A DNA stretch of 64,000 nt. Origin: Arthrobacter bussei. Lineage in GTDB: Bacteria; Actinomycetota; Actinomycetes; Actinomycetales; Micrococcaceae. The stretch is from NCBI RefSeq assembly GCF_009377195.2, contig NZ_VJXX01000002.1, positions 434,001 to 498,000 of the forward strand. Direction: 5' to 3'. Both the position numbers and the translations under genes were made by a program. The notes below the pieces were generated by a model, which ran no database searches, was not told where the DNA came from, and saw nothing but the letters and a program-made list of their open reading frames with translations. Shown here in pieces: positions 9,006 to 17,422 of the stretch; within the stretch, counting starts at the first letter, position 1, and each line of letters opens with the position of its first letter.

Positions 9006-9998
9006 GTGTTCTGGGCCTCCTATCTCCTGGCGGCTCTCGCGATCATCCTCGCGTGGCCCGCGCCGATCGCGCTGTCACGCGCGTCCTGGCCGGCCCGCGC
9101 GCCGTTCACGGCGATGGTCCTGTGGCAGTCGATCGCACTGGCCGGTGGCCTGTCGATGATCGGGGCGATGCTCGTCTGGGGTCTCGAACCCCTGGGGGAC
9201 AATCTCGTCTCCGCCTCCGTGGGTTTCCTCGACATCCTGATCGACGACGAATCCGCCGAGACGCTCGGTGTCGTCCACGTCTTCGCCATCAGCGCGGCGA
9301 CCCTCCTGTTCGCCCACCTGATCAGCACCCTGGTCCTGACCTTCATCCGCATCCGGCGCCAGCGGCGCCGGCATCGCGACATGCTGAACCTGCTGAGTTC
9401 GCCTGCGGCGGATCAGCCCGCGACGCTCGTGATCAACCATCCCGCCCCGGTCGCCTACTGCCTGCCCGGTGGCGCCCGGTCGGTCACCGTCATGTCCGAC
9501 GGACTCATGGACCTGCTGACCCGCGCCGAGCTCGACGCCGTGCTCACGCACGAGAGCGCCCACCTGCACCAGCGCCACCACCTCCTGCTGTGGGCATTCG
9601 CAGCCTGGCGTTCCGCGCTCCCCTGGCTTCCCACGTCACGGCTCGCCCAGCGGGCCGTGAGTGAGCTCATCGAGATGCTCGCGGACGACGAGGCGCTGCG
9701 CCATGTGGACGAGCCCACCCTCGTCCGGGCGATCGCCATCGTCGGCTCGGGGGCGCTCCCCCGGGCGGAGGACGTCCTCGACGACCCCCTCGCCGACGAC
9801 CCGGGACGCGACACGAGTGCCGGTGCCGCCGTGACCGGCGGGACGGCCGGCACGCGGTCCACGGCGCACCGCCTGAGCCGGTTGCTCACACCGCTTCCAC
9901 CACTGAGCAGATTCCAGCAGGGTCTGGCTCTCTCGACGGCCGGCCTGCTGCTCGTGGTCCCGCCCGCCCTGCTGGTGGCACCGGAACTGCTCGGCTGA
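9006..9998 (+). CDS. M56-family (BlaR1/MecR1-like) membrane metalloprotease
   Basis: A 330-residue integral membrane protease. Helices are visible at about residues 3-23, 37-60 and 92-114, with a last one near the C-terminus (about 305-325). The zinc motif HESAH lies at residues 182-186 in AVLTHESAHLHQRHH, after the typical AYCLPGGARSVTVMSDGL segment. Unlike BlaR1 it has no C-terminal penicillin-sensing domain, so the signal it responds to is unknown. It starts with GTG at 9006, 7 bp after the BlaI stop. By family logic it would cleave the upstream repressor and derepress the operators at 8449-8520. It converges on parE with only 37 bp between stops. Confidence 0.88.
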   Translation: MFWASYLLAALAIILAWPAPIALSRASWPARAPFTAMVLWQSIALAGGLSMIGAMLVWGLEPLGDNLVSASVGFLDILIDDESAETLGVVHVFAISAATLLFAHLISTLVLTFIRIRRQRRRHRDMLNLLSSPAADQPATLVINHPAPVAYCLPGGARSVTVMSDGLMDLLTRAELDAVLTHESAHLHQRHHLLLWAFAAWRSALPWLPTSRLAQRAVSELIEMLADDEALRHVDEPTLVRAIAIVGSGALPRAEDVLDDPLADDPGRDTSAGAAVTGGTAGTRSTAHRLSRLLTPLPPLSRFQQGLALSTAGLLLVVPPALLVAPELLG

Positions 9999-10035
9999 GC
10001 CGCGACCGCAGGCCTGTACCTCCTGCGGATCCGCC

Positions 10036-12144
10036 TCAGGCGTCGATGCGATCCCGGTCGAGCGACGACGCCCCGGCCACGATGAAGTCCTTCCGCGGAG
10101 CGACATCACTCCCCATGAGGAGATTGAACACGCGCTCGGCGGACTCCGCCTCCTGGATCCGCACACGGCGCAGCGTCCGGTGCCGCGGATCCATGGTGGT
10201 CTCGGCCAGCTGGTCGGCGTCCATCTCCCCCAACCCCTTGTACCGCTGGATGGGCGACTTGTAGCGCTTGCCCTGCTTCTCCATCGCCGCGAGCAGACGG
10301 TTGAGCTCCGCTTCCGAGTAGGTGTAGATCATCTCGTTCGCCTTCGACCCGCCGTTGATCACCTCGACCCGGTGCAGGGGCGGGACCGCGGCATACACAC
10401 GCCCGTCCTCGACCAGCGGCCGCATGTAGCGGAAGAACAGCGTGAGCAGGAGCGTGCGGATGTGCGCGCCGTCGACGTCGGCGTCCGTCATCAGGATGAC
10501 CTTGCCGTACCTCCGGGCATCGAGCTGGAAGCTCCGGCCGGACCCGGCTCCGATGACCTGGATCAGGGCAGCGCACTCGGCGTTCGACAGCATGTCGCCG
10601 ACCGAGGCCTTCTGCACGTTCAGGATCTTGCCCCGGATGGGAAGCAGCGCCTGGTAGTCGGAGGACCGCGCGTTCTTGGCCGTCCCGAGAGCGCTGTCAC
10701 CCTCGACGATGAACAGCTCGGAACGCTCCTGGTCGTCGATGCGGCAGTCGGCGAGCTTCGCGGGCATGGTCGAGGTCTCCAGGGCGTTCTTCCGGCGCTG
10801 GGTCTCCTTGTGGACGCGCGCGGAGATGCGCGACTTCATCTCCGCCACGACCTTCTCGAGGAGGAGCGTGGACTGCGTCTTGTCGTTGCGCGCCGCGGAG
10901 GTCAGCCGCGCCTGGAGCTCCTTCTCGACGACCTTCGTCACGATGGCCTTCACCGCGGACGTGCCGAGGATCTCCTTCGTCTGGCCCTCGAACTGCGGTT
11001 CGGCGAGCCGCACGGTGAGTACGGCGGTGAGCCCCGCGAAGACGTCGTCCTTCTCGATCTTGTCGCTGCCGGCCTTCAGCTTGCGGGCGTTGTCCCCGAT
11101 GACCTTGCGGAACGTCTTCAGGAGGGCCCCCTCGAAGCCGCTCTGGTGCGTCCCGCCCTTCGGTGTCGCGATGATGTTGACGTAGCTGCGCACCGTGGTC
11201 TCGTAGCCGATGCCCCAGCGCAGGGCGATGTCGACGTCGCAGTCGCGCTCGACCTCGGCCATCCTGCTGTGTCCCCGCTCGTCGAGGACGGGGACCGACT
11301 CCTTGAACCGACCCGACCCCTGGATGCGCCAGACGTCCGTGACGGCGGCGTCGAGGGCCAGGAACTCGGCGTACTCGGAGATGCCGCCGTCGTGCTGGAA
11401 GACCTCCTCCACGGGCCCCGACTCACCGGGTGTACCCGGCATCCTCCGCTCGTCGCGCAGCACGATGCGGAGTCCCGGGACCAGGAAGGACGTCTGTCGT
11501 GCCCGCGTCTGGAGTTCCTCGTAGGAGAAGGTCGCATCGGCGGTGAAGATCTGGCGGTCCGCCCAGTACCTGATGCGCGTCCCGGTGACGCCCCGTTTTG
11601 CCGTCCCGACCACGTCGAGGCGCGATCCGTCGAGGAACGGCTCGAAGGCGGACGTGGGCGACGGCGTCCTCGCGTCCTTGAAGGTACCGGGTTCACCGCG
11701 GCGGAAGGACATGGTGTACGTCTTGCCGCCGCGGTCCACGAAGGCGTCCAGCCTCGAGGAGAGGGCGTTGACCACACTGGCCCCGACACCGTGCAACCCA
11801 CCGGAGGCGGTGTAGGAGCCGCCACCGAACTTGCCTCCGGCGTGGAGTTTCGTGAAGACGACCTCCACCCCGGTGAGACCGGTCTTGGGTTCGATGTCCA
11901 CCGGGATACCGCGCCCGTCGTCGTGGATCTCGACGGACCCGTCGGCGTGCAGGATGACCGTGATGCTCTGTCCGTGCCCGGCCAGTGCTTCGTCGACCGA
12001 GTTGTCGATGATCTCCCAGAGGCAGTGCATGAGGCCCCGTGAGTCCGTCGACCCGATGTACATGCCGGGGCGCTTGCGGACTGCTTCGAGTCCCTCGAGC
12101 ACCGAGAGGTGCCGGGCTGTGTAGTCCGAAGTGGGAGGTGTCAC
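10036..12144 (-). CDS. parE: DNA topoisomerase IV subunit B (ATPase)
   Basis: A 702-residue GHKL ATPase that powers the strand passage carried out by ParC. It has the ATP-binding motif EIIDNSVDEAL, the glycine-rich SGGLHGVGASVVNALS, and a TOPRIM domain with EGDSALGTAKNARSSDYQA and the metal site DADVDGAHIRTLLL. The EGDSAL variant (rather than EGDSAGG of GyrB) fits the actinobacterial topoisomerase IV B group. I start it at GTG 12144, which has AAGGAG at 12156-12161. A GTG ten codons upstream (12174) would put that ribosome site inside the gene. Its partner parC ends at 707 on the opposite strand. It is divergent from the small zinc-finger gene at 12398. Confidence 0.9.
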   Translation of the reverse strand: MTPPTSDYTARHLSVLEGLEAVRKRPGMYIGSTDSRGLMHCLWEIIDNSVDEALAGHGQSITVILHADGSVEIHDDGRGIPVDIEPKTGLTGVEVVFTKLHAGGKFGGGSYTASGGLHGVGASVVNALSSRLDAFVDRGGKTYTMSFRRGEPGTFKDARTPSPTSAFEPFLDGSRLDVVGTAKRGVTGTRIRYWADRQIFTADATFSYEELQTRARQTSFLVPGLRIVLRDERRMPGTPGESGPVEEVFQHDGGISEYAEFLALDAAVTDVWRIQGSGRFKESVPVLDERGHSRMAEVERDCDVDIALRWGIGYETTVRSYVNIIATPKGGTHQSGFEGALLKTFRKVIGDNARKLKAGSDKIEKDDVFAGLTAVLTVRLAEPQFEGQTKEILGTSAVKAIVTKVVEKELQARLTSAARNDKTQSTLLLEKVVAEMKSRISARVHKETQRRKNALETSTMPAKLADCRIDDQERSELFIVEGDSALGTAKNARSSDYQALLPIRGKILNVQKASVGDMLSNAECAALIQVIGAGSGRSFQLDARRYGKVILMTDADVDGAHIRTLLLTLFFRYMRPLVEDGRVYAAVPPLHRVEVINGGSKANEMIYTYSEAELNRLLAAMEKQGKRYKSPIQRYKGLGEMDADQLAETTMDPRHRTLRRVRIQEAESAERVFNLLMGSDVAPRKDFIVAGASSLDRDRIDA

Positions 12145-12397
12145 GGTGCGGGGGTCTCCTTGGCGGGACGGCACGATCCAGGACAGGCGTCAGGAGGGTG
12201 ATGGTGGGGAAGAGTCTCGGCCAGTTTATTACGGGTGACCGACACCGGCCGGAAGGGCGCGATCGGGGCCGGATTCCGGGGCTCGGCGACTGCACCCCAT
12301 ACCCCCGGTACGCCCGGAGCGAAAGGAGGCCCAGCCTGCGAAGAGGCGGCGACGAATAGTGGTTATATGAGTACACGATCCACATGAGGAGGCATTC

Positions 12398-12619
12398 ATG
12401 ACCACTGCAGTAGCAACTCGCGAACTCACTGCCCTGGACCGCTGTGACCGATGCGGCGCCCAGGCCTATGTGCGGGCGGTCCTTCAGTCCTCCGGTGGAG
12501 AGCTTCTGTTCTGCGGCCACCACGCGCGTGCAGTCGAAGCCAACCTGAAGCCGCTCACATCCGAGTGGCAGGACGAGACCCAGCGGCTTCACGAGAAGCC
12601 CGCCGTCGTGGCCGACTGA
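12398..12619 (+). CDS. Small conserved zinc-finger-like protein (DUF7455-like)
   Basis: A 73-residue protein with a likely zinc site: C16-x2-C19 (CDRCGAQAYV) and C39 with H41/H42 (FCGHHAR). It otherwise contains a short helix-forming acidic/basic tail. Its size and CDRCGAQA...LLFCGHHA pattern match the DUF7455 family found between topoisomerase genes and sigA in actinobacteria. The function is unknown; the Cys/His layout suggests a small protein- or nucleic-acid-binding zinc knuckle. AGGAGG (12386-12391) lies a few bases before the ATG. An AT-rich stretch just upstream (12355-12370) stands out from the GC-rich background and probably holds its promoter. A strong terminator follows. Confidence 0.8.
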   Translation: MTTAVATRELTALDRCDRCGAQAYVRAVLQSSGGELLFCGHHARAVEANLKPLTSEWQDETQRLHEKPAVVAD

Positions 12620-12682
12620 CCGGGATCATCCCGCCCCATCCGACGTACGACACCAGCGCCCCCCGTGTACAGGGAGCTGACA

Positions 12683-12717
12683 AGGAAAGGCCCCCTCCAT
12701 CGGAGGGGGCCTTTCCT
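12683..12717 (+). terminator. Rho-independent-type terminator after the zinc-finger gene
   Basis: A perfect 16-bp stem (12683-12698 with 12702-12717) closing a 3-nt loop, with A-rich left and T-containing right flanks. It stands 63 bp after the stop at 12619. Confidence 0.8.
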
Positions 12718-12834
12718 GCTTCTGCACGCGCCCCGTTGCATCCGGGCCCAGCCATGGACCCACGCGCACGTGCTGGGCGCTGCAGCCGCCACGGCGCGGC
12801 AGCCGATCGCGACACCTGCTGCCGTGCTCGAACG

Positions 12835-12868
12835 ACACAGGGCCCCTCCCGAGGGAGGGGCCCTGTGT
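12835..12868 (-). terminator. Terminator of sigA
   Basis: A 16-bp inverted repeat (12835-12850 with 12853-12868), GC-rich and symmetric so usable from both strands. It lies 35 bp past the sigA stop. No long U tract, as usual in this GC-rich background. Confidence 0.7.
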
Positions 12869-12903
12869 GCACCAGGCAGGACCGGCGATGCCGGAGCCGC
12901 TGA

Positions 12904-14115
12904 TCAGTCGAGGTAGTCGCGCAGCACCTGGGAGCGTGAGGGGTGGCGCAGCTTGGACATCGTCTTGGATTCGATCTGGCGGATACGCTCGCGGGTGACG
13001 CCGTAGACCTTGCCGATCTCGTCCAGCGTTTTCGGCTGACCGTCGGTCAGGCCGAAGCGCATGGCGACGACGCCGGCCTCACGCTCGGACAGGGTGTCGA
13101 GGACGGAATGCAGCTGCTCCTGCAGGAGGGTGAAGCTGACGGCGTCCGCGGGGACGACCGCCTCGGAGTCCTCGATGAGGTCGCCGAACTCGGAGTCGCC
13201 GTCCTCGCCGAGCGGCGTGTGCAGCGAGATGGGCTCGCGGCCGTACTTCTGCACCTCGACGACCTTCTCCGGCGTCATGTCGAGTTCGAGGGCCAGCTCC
13301 TCCGGAGTGGGCTCGCGGCCGAGGTCCTGCAGCATCTGTCGCTGGACACGGGCCAGCTTGTTGATGACCTCGACCATGTGCACGGGGATACGGATGGTGC
13401 GGGCCTGGTCCGCCATGGCCCGCGTGATGGCCTGACGGATCCACCAGGTGGCGTAGGTCGAGAACTTGAAGCCCTTGGTGTAGTCGAACTTCTCGACGGC
13501 GCGGATGAGGCCGAGGTTGCCCTCCTGGATGAGGTCGAGGAAGAGCATGCCGCGGCCGGTGTAGCGCTTGGCCAGCGAGACGACCAGGCGGAGGTTCGCC
13601 TCGAGGAGGTGGTTCTTGGCGCGCTTGCCGTCGTGGATCACGAACTCGAGCTCGCGCTTCAGCTTCGCATCCATGTCCGGATCGGCGGCGATCTTCTCCT
13701 CGGCGAACAGGCCGGCCTCGATGCGCAGCGCAAGGTCGACTTCCTGCTCCGCGTTGAGCAGCGCGACCTTGCCGATCTGCTTGAGGTAGTCCTTGACGGG
13801 GTCGGCCGTCGCGCCGGCCGAGACGACCTGCTGCGCGGGGGCGTCGTCGTCGTCCGCATCGGAGTAGACGAAACCGGTGGTGGTGCCGACCTCGGCCGCC
13901 TCGGGCTTGGCATCCTCGGGCTCTGTGTCGACGGCGACCTCGATGGCCGGATCTGTCGGCTCGAGCGTGTCCACCGAACCCTGCGCGGCGGAGGCCTTGG
14001 CCGCCGCAGCGGAGGAAGCAGCCTTCGTGGCAGGCTTCTTGGCCGTTACCCGTCGCTTGGTAGTGGTGGTACCAGCGTCTGTCGACGCCGGAGCTGCTGT
14101 CTTCTTGACCGGCAC
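12904..14115 (-). CDS. sigA: Primary (housekeeping) RNA polymerase sigma factor
   Basis: A 403-residue sigma-70 group 1 factor. The N-terminal ~100 residues are Ala/Lys/Thr/acidic and disordered (no full region 1.1 fold evident). Region 1.2 is [20 protein letters not shown]. Region 2 has [39 protein letters not shown] and the -10-binding [16 protein letters not shown]. Region 3 has [13 protein letters not shown]. Region 4.2 has the -35-binding helix-turn-helix [20 protein letters not shown], ending [15 protein letters not shown]. It directs most transcription, so the TAnnnT -10 elements noted in this window are its expected targets. Start is GTG 14115 with GAAAGG upstream. Confidence 0.95.
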   Translation of the reverse strand: MPVKKTAAPASTDAGTTTTKRRVTAKKPATKAASSAAAAKASAAQGSVDTLEPTDPAIEVAVDTEPEDAKPEAAEVGTTTGFVYSDADDDDAPAQQVVSAGATADPVKDYLKQIGKVALLNAEQEVDLALRIEAGLFAEEKIAADPDMDAKLKRELEFVIHDGKRAKNHLLEANLRLVVSLAKRYTGRGMLFLDLIQEGNLGLIRAVEKFDYTKGFKFSTYATWWIRQAITRAMADQARTIRIPVHMVEVINKLARVQRQMLQDLGREPTPEELALELDMTPEKVVEVQKYGREPISLHTPLGEDGDSEFGDLIEDSEAVVPADAVSFTLLQEQLHSVLDTLSEREAGVVAMRFGLTDGQPKTLDEIGKVYGVTRERIRQIESKTMSKLRHPSRSQVLRDYLD

Positions 14116-14425
14116 AGGGGACCTTTCATACGGCGGTGTGTGGTGTCATCAGACGGACAACACCACTATGACCCTGTCAAGTCCGCGCTGATCCCAGACG
14201 AATCCGACGGAGTCCGTTCCCTGGAGAACGGTCCCGCCGACCGCGCTATTCCCTGCCGACGTGGGCCTCGCGGCCTTGCACGGACGGGAACGCTCGATCG
14301 AGTTCTGGTGCACGGACCCAACCGGGTCTCAAATTTCATTGTCTCATGACCGACCGTCGCGCCGGAAATTTTCGTCGGTGCAGACGGGCGCGGCAGGCTG
14401 CACCCGCCAGCCCGGTGCGCGCCCG
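14116..14425. other. sigA: 310-bp upstream region of sigA
   Basis: A gene-free stretch between the sigA start and the end of the DUF4192 gene. A minus-strand TTGACA (14180-14175) lies about 60 bp before sigA and could be a -35, but no good -10 sits at the right distance. The rest is GC-rich without convincing hairpins or small ORFs. Confidence 0.4.
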
Positions 14426-15808
14426 TCACGCAGCGGTCCCACGACTCTGCCCGGCGGTCGCCGTCCACGCCGTCCTGCGGGTCCTGGCCCAGGCAGGCAT
14501 CCCACCGCGCCGGAGGAGTTCGTGGAGCAGCCGGGCGAGACGATACCCCGGCACCGCCCGCTCGGCGGCGTCCAGGTAGACGGCCGCCCGTGATCCCCTG
14601 CCCCTCGCGTAGTCGAACCAGGCGGCCATCGTCAGTGCGGCAGCCCTCGACTCCCCCTCGGCGACCCGTGCGAGGCGACCGAGCACGTGGCTCATCGCAT
14701 CGACGCGTGCCCACTCGATCGTCCCGGCGTAGCGCCCCGCGAGGAGATCACCGTACAGCCGGGCTGCCTCGTCGAGGGGACGGCCGAGGGCGTCAGGATC
14801 CTCCTCCTGCCCGAACCACTCGGATGCCGAGGACGTCGCTCCGTGATCCAGCGCTGCTCGAAGCGCCTCGGGAAGGTCGCCGCGCACCGGCACCTGCGCC
14901 GGACCGGCTTCGCGAGGGGACACCGCCGGGGTGATCTTCCCCTGCGCCCGCGACGGTCGGAGCAGGCCGCATGCCGCGGCACCCTGCAGGGCTGCGGCGG
15001 ACCCCAGGCACGCACTGACCAGGAGGTAGTCACGCACCGTCCTCGACTCGACGGCTGCGAGCAGGAATCCTGCGAGGCCGGCGTCGGCAGCGACATCGAT
15101 CCCGGGAGTGCCCTCGAGCACGGCATCCCACACCGCTGACGTCGCCCGGAACTGGCCCTCGTCCGTCCACCGGCCTGTACACCGGGCGACGGCGAGGGCC
15201 TGGGCGTCCTCGATGTCCGGGTGGGTCCCGCCCGTCGCCGCAAATTCCGTCCGGAGAAACGGTGTGGTCCGCTCCACCGCGGCGGGAGCGGACGCGTCGA
15301 AGGCGCTGCCGCCATAGACGAGTTCCGCGTTGAGTGCACTGTCGGTCACGGTGTCGAGCGGCCGGCCCGGCCACGGGCAGCATTCCTCGTCGCGGCAGAA
15401 GTAGTCCCGCCACGCCTCGTGGGAGACGTGCCACCCCGCGCGGACGGGCAGACCGGCAGCTCCGAGCACGGCCTCCAGGGCGCGTACCGTGTCGGACGCC
15501 GGCGGGGCGGTGAGCCGCTGCCACTCCTGGCCCGAGTACACGAGGACCAGCGTGCCGTCCGCCTCCGTGTCGCCCTCGAGGAAGGACAGGACACCCTCGG
15601 CGAAGGTCAGCCGATCCGTGCCGGAACACGGGAGGTCGACCCGGAGCGTGGCGCCGAGTCGCCGCTCCGAGGTGGTCAGGACGACGAGGCTCTCCTCGGG
15701 CATGAACCCGAGGGCATGAGGTACATAGGACAGGATGTCGGCCGGCGAGGTGACGGCAAAGGACGGGGACGCGTGGCTGCCCGCTGCGGGGCTCGTGAAG
15801 GAGGACAT
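14426..15808 (-). CDS. DUF4192-domain protein
   Basis: A 460-residue cytosolic protein, recognised by its N-terminus: a low-complexity leader, then FAVTSPADILSYVPHALGFM and PEESLVVLTTSERRLGATLR, the signature start of the actinobacterial DUF4192 family. A CCPWPG segment around residue 145 (FCRDEECCPWPGRPLD) with clustered Cys is also typical. The C-terminal third is alanine-rich and helical, resembling a TPR-like tail (AALTMAAWFDYARGRGSRAA). The function is unknown. It stands alone between sigA and an MFS gene, all on the minus strand. The start ATG 15808 has only a weak GAGG upstream. Confidence 0.8.
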   Translation of the reverse strand: MSSFTSPAAGSHASPSFAVTSPADILSYVPHALGFMPEESLVVLTTSERRLGATLRVDLPCSGTDRLTFAEGVLSFLEGDTEADGTLVLVYSGQEWQRLTAPPASDTVRALEAVLGAAGLPVRAGWHVSHEAWRDYFCRDEECCPWPGRPLDTVTDSALNAELVYGGSAFDASAPAAVERTTPFLRTEFAATGGTHPDIEDAQALAVARCTGRWTDEGQFRATSAVWDAVLEGTPGIDVAADAGLAGFLLAAVESRTVRDYLLVSACLGSAAALQGAAACGLLRPSRAQGKITPAVSPREAGPAQVPVRGDLPEALRAALDHGATSSASEWFGQEEDPDALGRPLDEAARLYGDLLAGRYAGTIEWARVDAMSHVLGRLARVAEGESRAAALTMAAWFDYARGRGSRAAVYLDAAERAVPGYRLARLLHELLRRGGMPAWARTRRTAWTATAGQSRGTAA

Positions 15809-15890
15809 GCGATCCAGCCTCGTGGCGTCTCCGGCGGGACGCGCGAGAATGCGCTGCTATGTGGACAACGGGTCGGACCCGCCGACGGTC

Positions 15891-17240
15891 CTAGCCGTCC
15901 TGCCTCCGCGCGGCCTTCCGCTCACGGCGCAGCCGCCGTTCCCAGGCGAGCGCGTCCCGCAGGGGCGGGACCACGACGCCCTGCTCCGCCATCCGCCGTC
16001 GCACCCTCCCGCGCGCGACGACCACCGCCGTCGCACCGGTGGCCAGCACCACGAGCTGGACGGCCATCGCGAGGCGGAAGGAGGTCAGGGCGTAGAGGTC
16101 GCCGCGCGAGTACCCACCCGCGAGAAGGAGGTCGAGCACGATCCCGATCACGAACATCGTCAGGAGCGATGCCATGAAGCCGCCGATGTTGACGATCCCG
16201 GTCGCGGTGCCCATGCGGGCCGCGGGGTTGAAGGTGCGCGCGAAGTCGAAGGCGATCATCGATCCGGGGCCGCCGACGGCGAGCGCCACCACCAGGAGGG
16301 TCAGCAGAGGCAGGGGTGCGGGCCCCGGATAGAGCAGGACGGCGAGCCAGGCAGCCGCCATCAGGCCGGCGATGGAGAGCACCATGGTGGAGCGGCGGAG
16401 CGGGTGGCGGCCCACGTAGCGCCCGAGGAGCGGTCCGCAGGCGATACCCACGGCCACGAACAACGTCATGAGCGCGGACGCCGCGCCTTCCCCGACCTTC
16501 TCCGCGCGGACGAGGTACGGGTAGCCCCACATGAGCACGAAGACGGTCCCGGGGAACTGGATGGTGAAGTGCGACCACAGCCCCAGCCGCGTTCCCGGCT
16601 GCTTCCACGCCTCGGCGAGCGATGTCCCGGTCTCCCGGAGGGTCTGGGACCGGCGTTCGCTGCCCGCGACGGGGGAATCGCGGATCACAGCGAGGGACAG
16701 CACGACGGCGAGCACCGACAGCGCGGCAGCGGACAGGAACGCGGGCTGCCACCCCACGCCCGACAGGAGGGCGACGAACGGGATGACGGACACCACCTGC
16801 CCGAGCTGACCGATGATGCCGGTCCACTGGGTGAGCACCGGGATGCGCCGTGGCTCGAACCAGGCGGGGAGGAGGCGCAGCACACTGATGAACGTCGTCG
16901 CATCACCGGCGCCGACGAACAACCGTCCGACGATACCGGCACCGACCGAATCCGCGAAGGCCAGCTGCGCCTGGCCGAGCGCCATCAGCACACCACCGGC
17001 CACGATCAGCGTGCGCGGCCCCCACCTGTCCACCAGGACACCCACGGGGACCTGCAGGCCGGCGTAGACGAGCAGCTGCACCACGGTGAAGACGGACAGC
17101 TGGGACGCCGTCGCGCCGAAACGGTCCGTCGCTTCGAGCCCTGCCACCCCGAACGTGGTGCGCTGCGTCACGGCCACCAGATACGCCAGCACGCCTGCCG
17201 CCCACACCAGTCCAGCCCTCGAGAAGATCACGCTTCCCAT
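15891..17240 (-). CDS. Major facilitator superfamily transporter
   Basis: A 449-residue, 12-helix permease. The first helix starts at once (SRAGLVWAAGVLAYLVAVTQ), and the MFS loop-2/3 motif A is visible as GVLVDRWGPRTLIVAGGVLM. A second, degenerate motif appears in the C-half (GRYVGRHPLRRSTMVLSIAG). The C-terminal cytoplasmic tail is arginine-rich. The substrate is not inferable; the length and single central loop suit a proton-coupled small-molecule transporter. I prefer ATG 17240 because hydrophobic sequence begins directly after it, whereas the 21 residues available upstream are Arg/Gly-rich and overlap hairpins. The gene is not obviously in an operon. Confidence 0.85.
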   Translation of the reverse strand: MGSVIFSRAGLVWAAGVLAYLVAVTQRTTFGVAGLEATDRFGATASQLSVFTVVQLLVYAGLQVPVGVLVDRWGPRTLIVAGGVLMALGQAQLAFADSVGAGIVGRLFVGAGDATTFISVLRLLPAWFEPRRIPVLTQWTGIIGQLGQVVSVIPFVALLSGVGWQPAFLSAAALSVLAVVLSLAVIRDSPVAGSERRSQTLRETGTSLAEAWKQPGTRLGLWSHFTIQFPGTVFVLMWGYPYLVRAEKVGEGAASALMTLFVAVGIACGPLLGRYVGRHPLRRSTMVLSIAGLMAAAWLAVLLYPGPAPLPLLTLLVVALAVGGPGSMIAFDFARTFNPAARMGTATGIVNIGGFMASLLTMFVIGIVLDLLLAGGYSRGDLYALTSFRLAMAVQLVVLATGATAVVVARGRVRRRMAEQGVVVPPLRDALAWERRLRRERKAARRQDG

Positions 17241-17291
17241 TATCCCGTGGCGTCCCCTGCAGGATCGCCCTCCTGCGGCCCTGCCGCATAT

Positions 17292-17330
17292 GACGATGCC
17301 CACCCGCCTGGTCGGCGGATGGGCATCGTC
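17292..17330 (-). terminator. Hairpin terminator downstream of the PAC2 gene (distal)
   Basis: 17-nt arms (17292-17308 with 17314-17330) with one mismatch and a 5-nt loop. It is the second of two hairpins in the gap after the PAC2 stop. Confidence 0.6.
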
Positions 17331-17334
17331 GGCG

Positions 17335-17363
17335 CGGGAGCCGGCCTGTCCGACCGGCTCCCG
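17335..17363 (-). terminator. Hairpin terminator downstream of the PAC2 gene (proximal)
   Basis: A perfect 10-bp GC-rich stem (17335-17344 with 17354-17363) with a 9-nt loop, 59 bp after the PAC2 stop on the minus strand. Confidence 0.5.
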
Positions 17364-17422
17364 CCGCGGGGATCAGACGGAATCGAGGCGCTGGATCGAG
17401 GTGCGGGGACTCGTGCGCCGGC

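Noticed and set aside
8630..9998. Beta-lactam resistance system
   Set aside because: BlaI and M56 homologues are present, but there is no beta-lactamase or PBP2a gene and the M56 protein lacks a penicillin-binding sensor domain. The neighbours and operators point to cytochrome bd.
10180..12042. Long open frame (about 620 codons) antisense to parE
   Set aside because: It is a shadow of a high-GC coding gene: composition is Arg/Gly/Asp/Val-rich with no family motif, while the opposite strand encodes a complete topoisomerase subunit.
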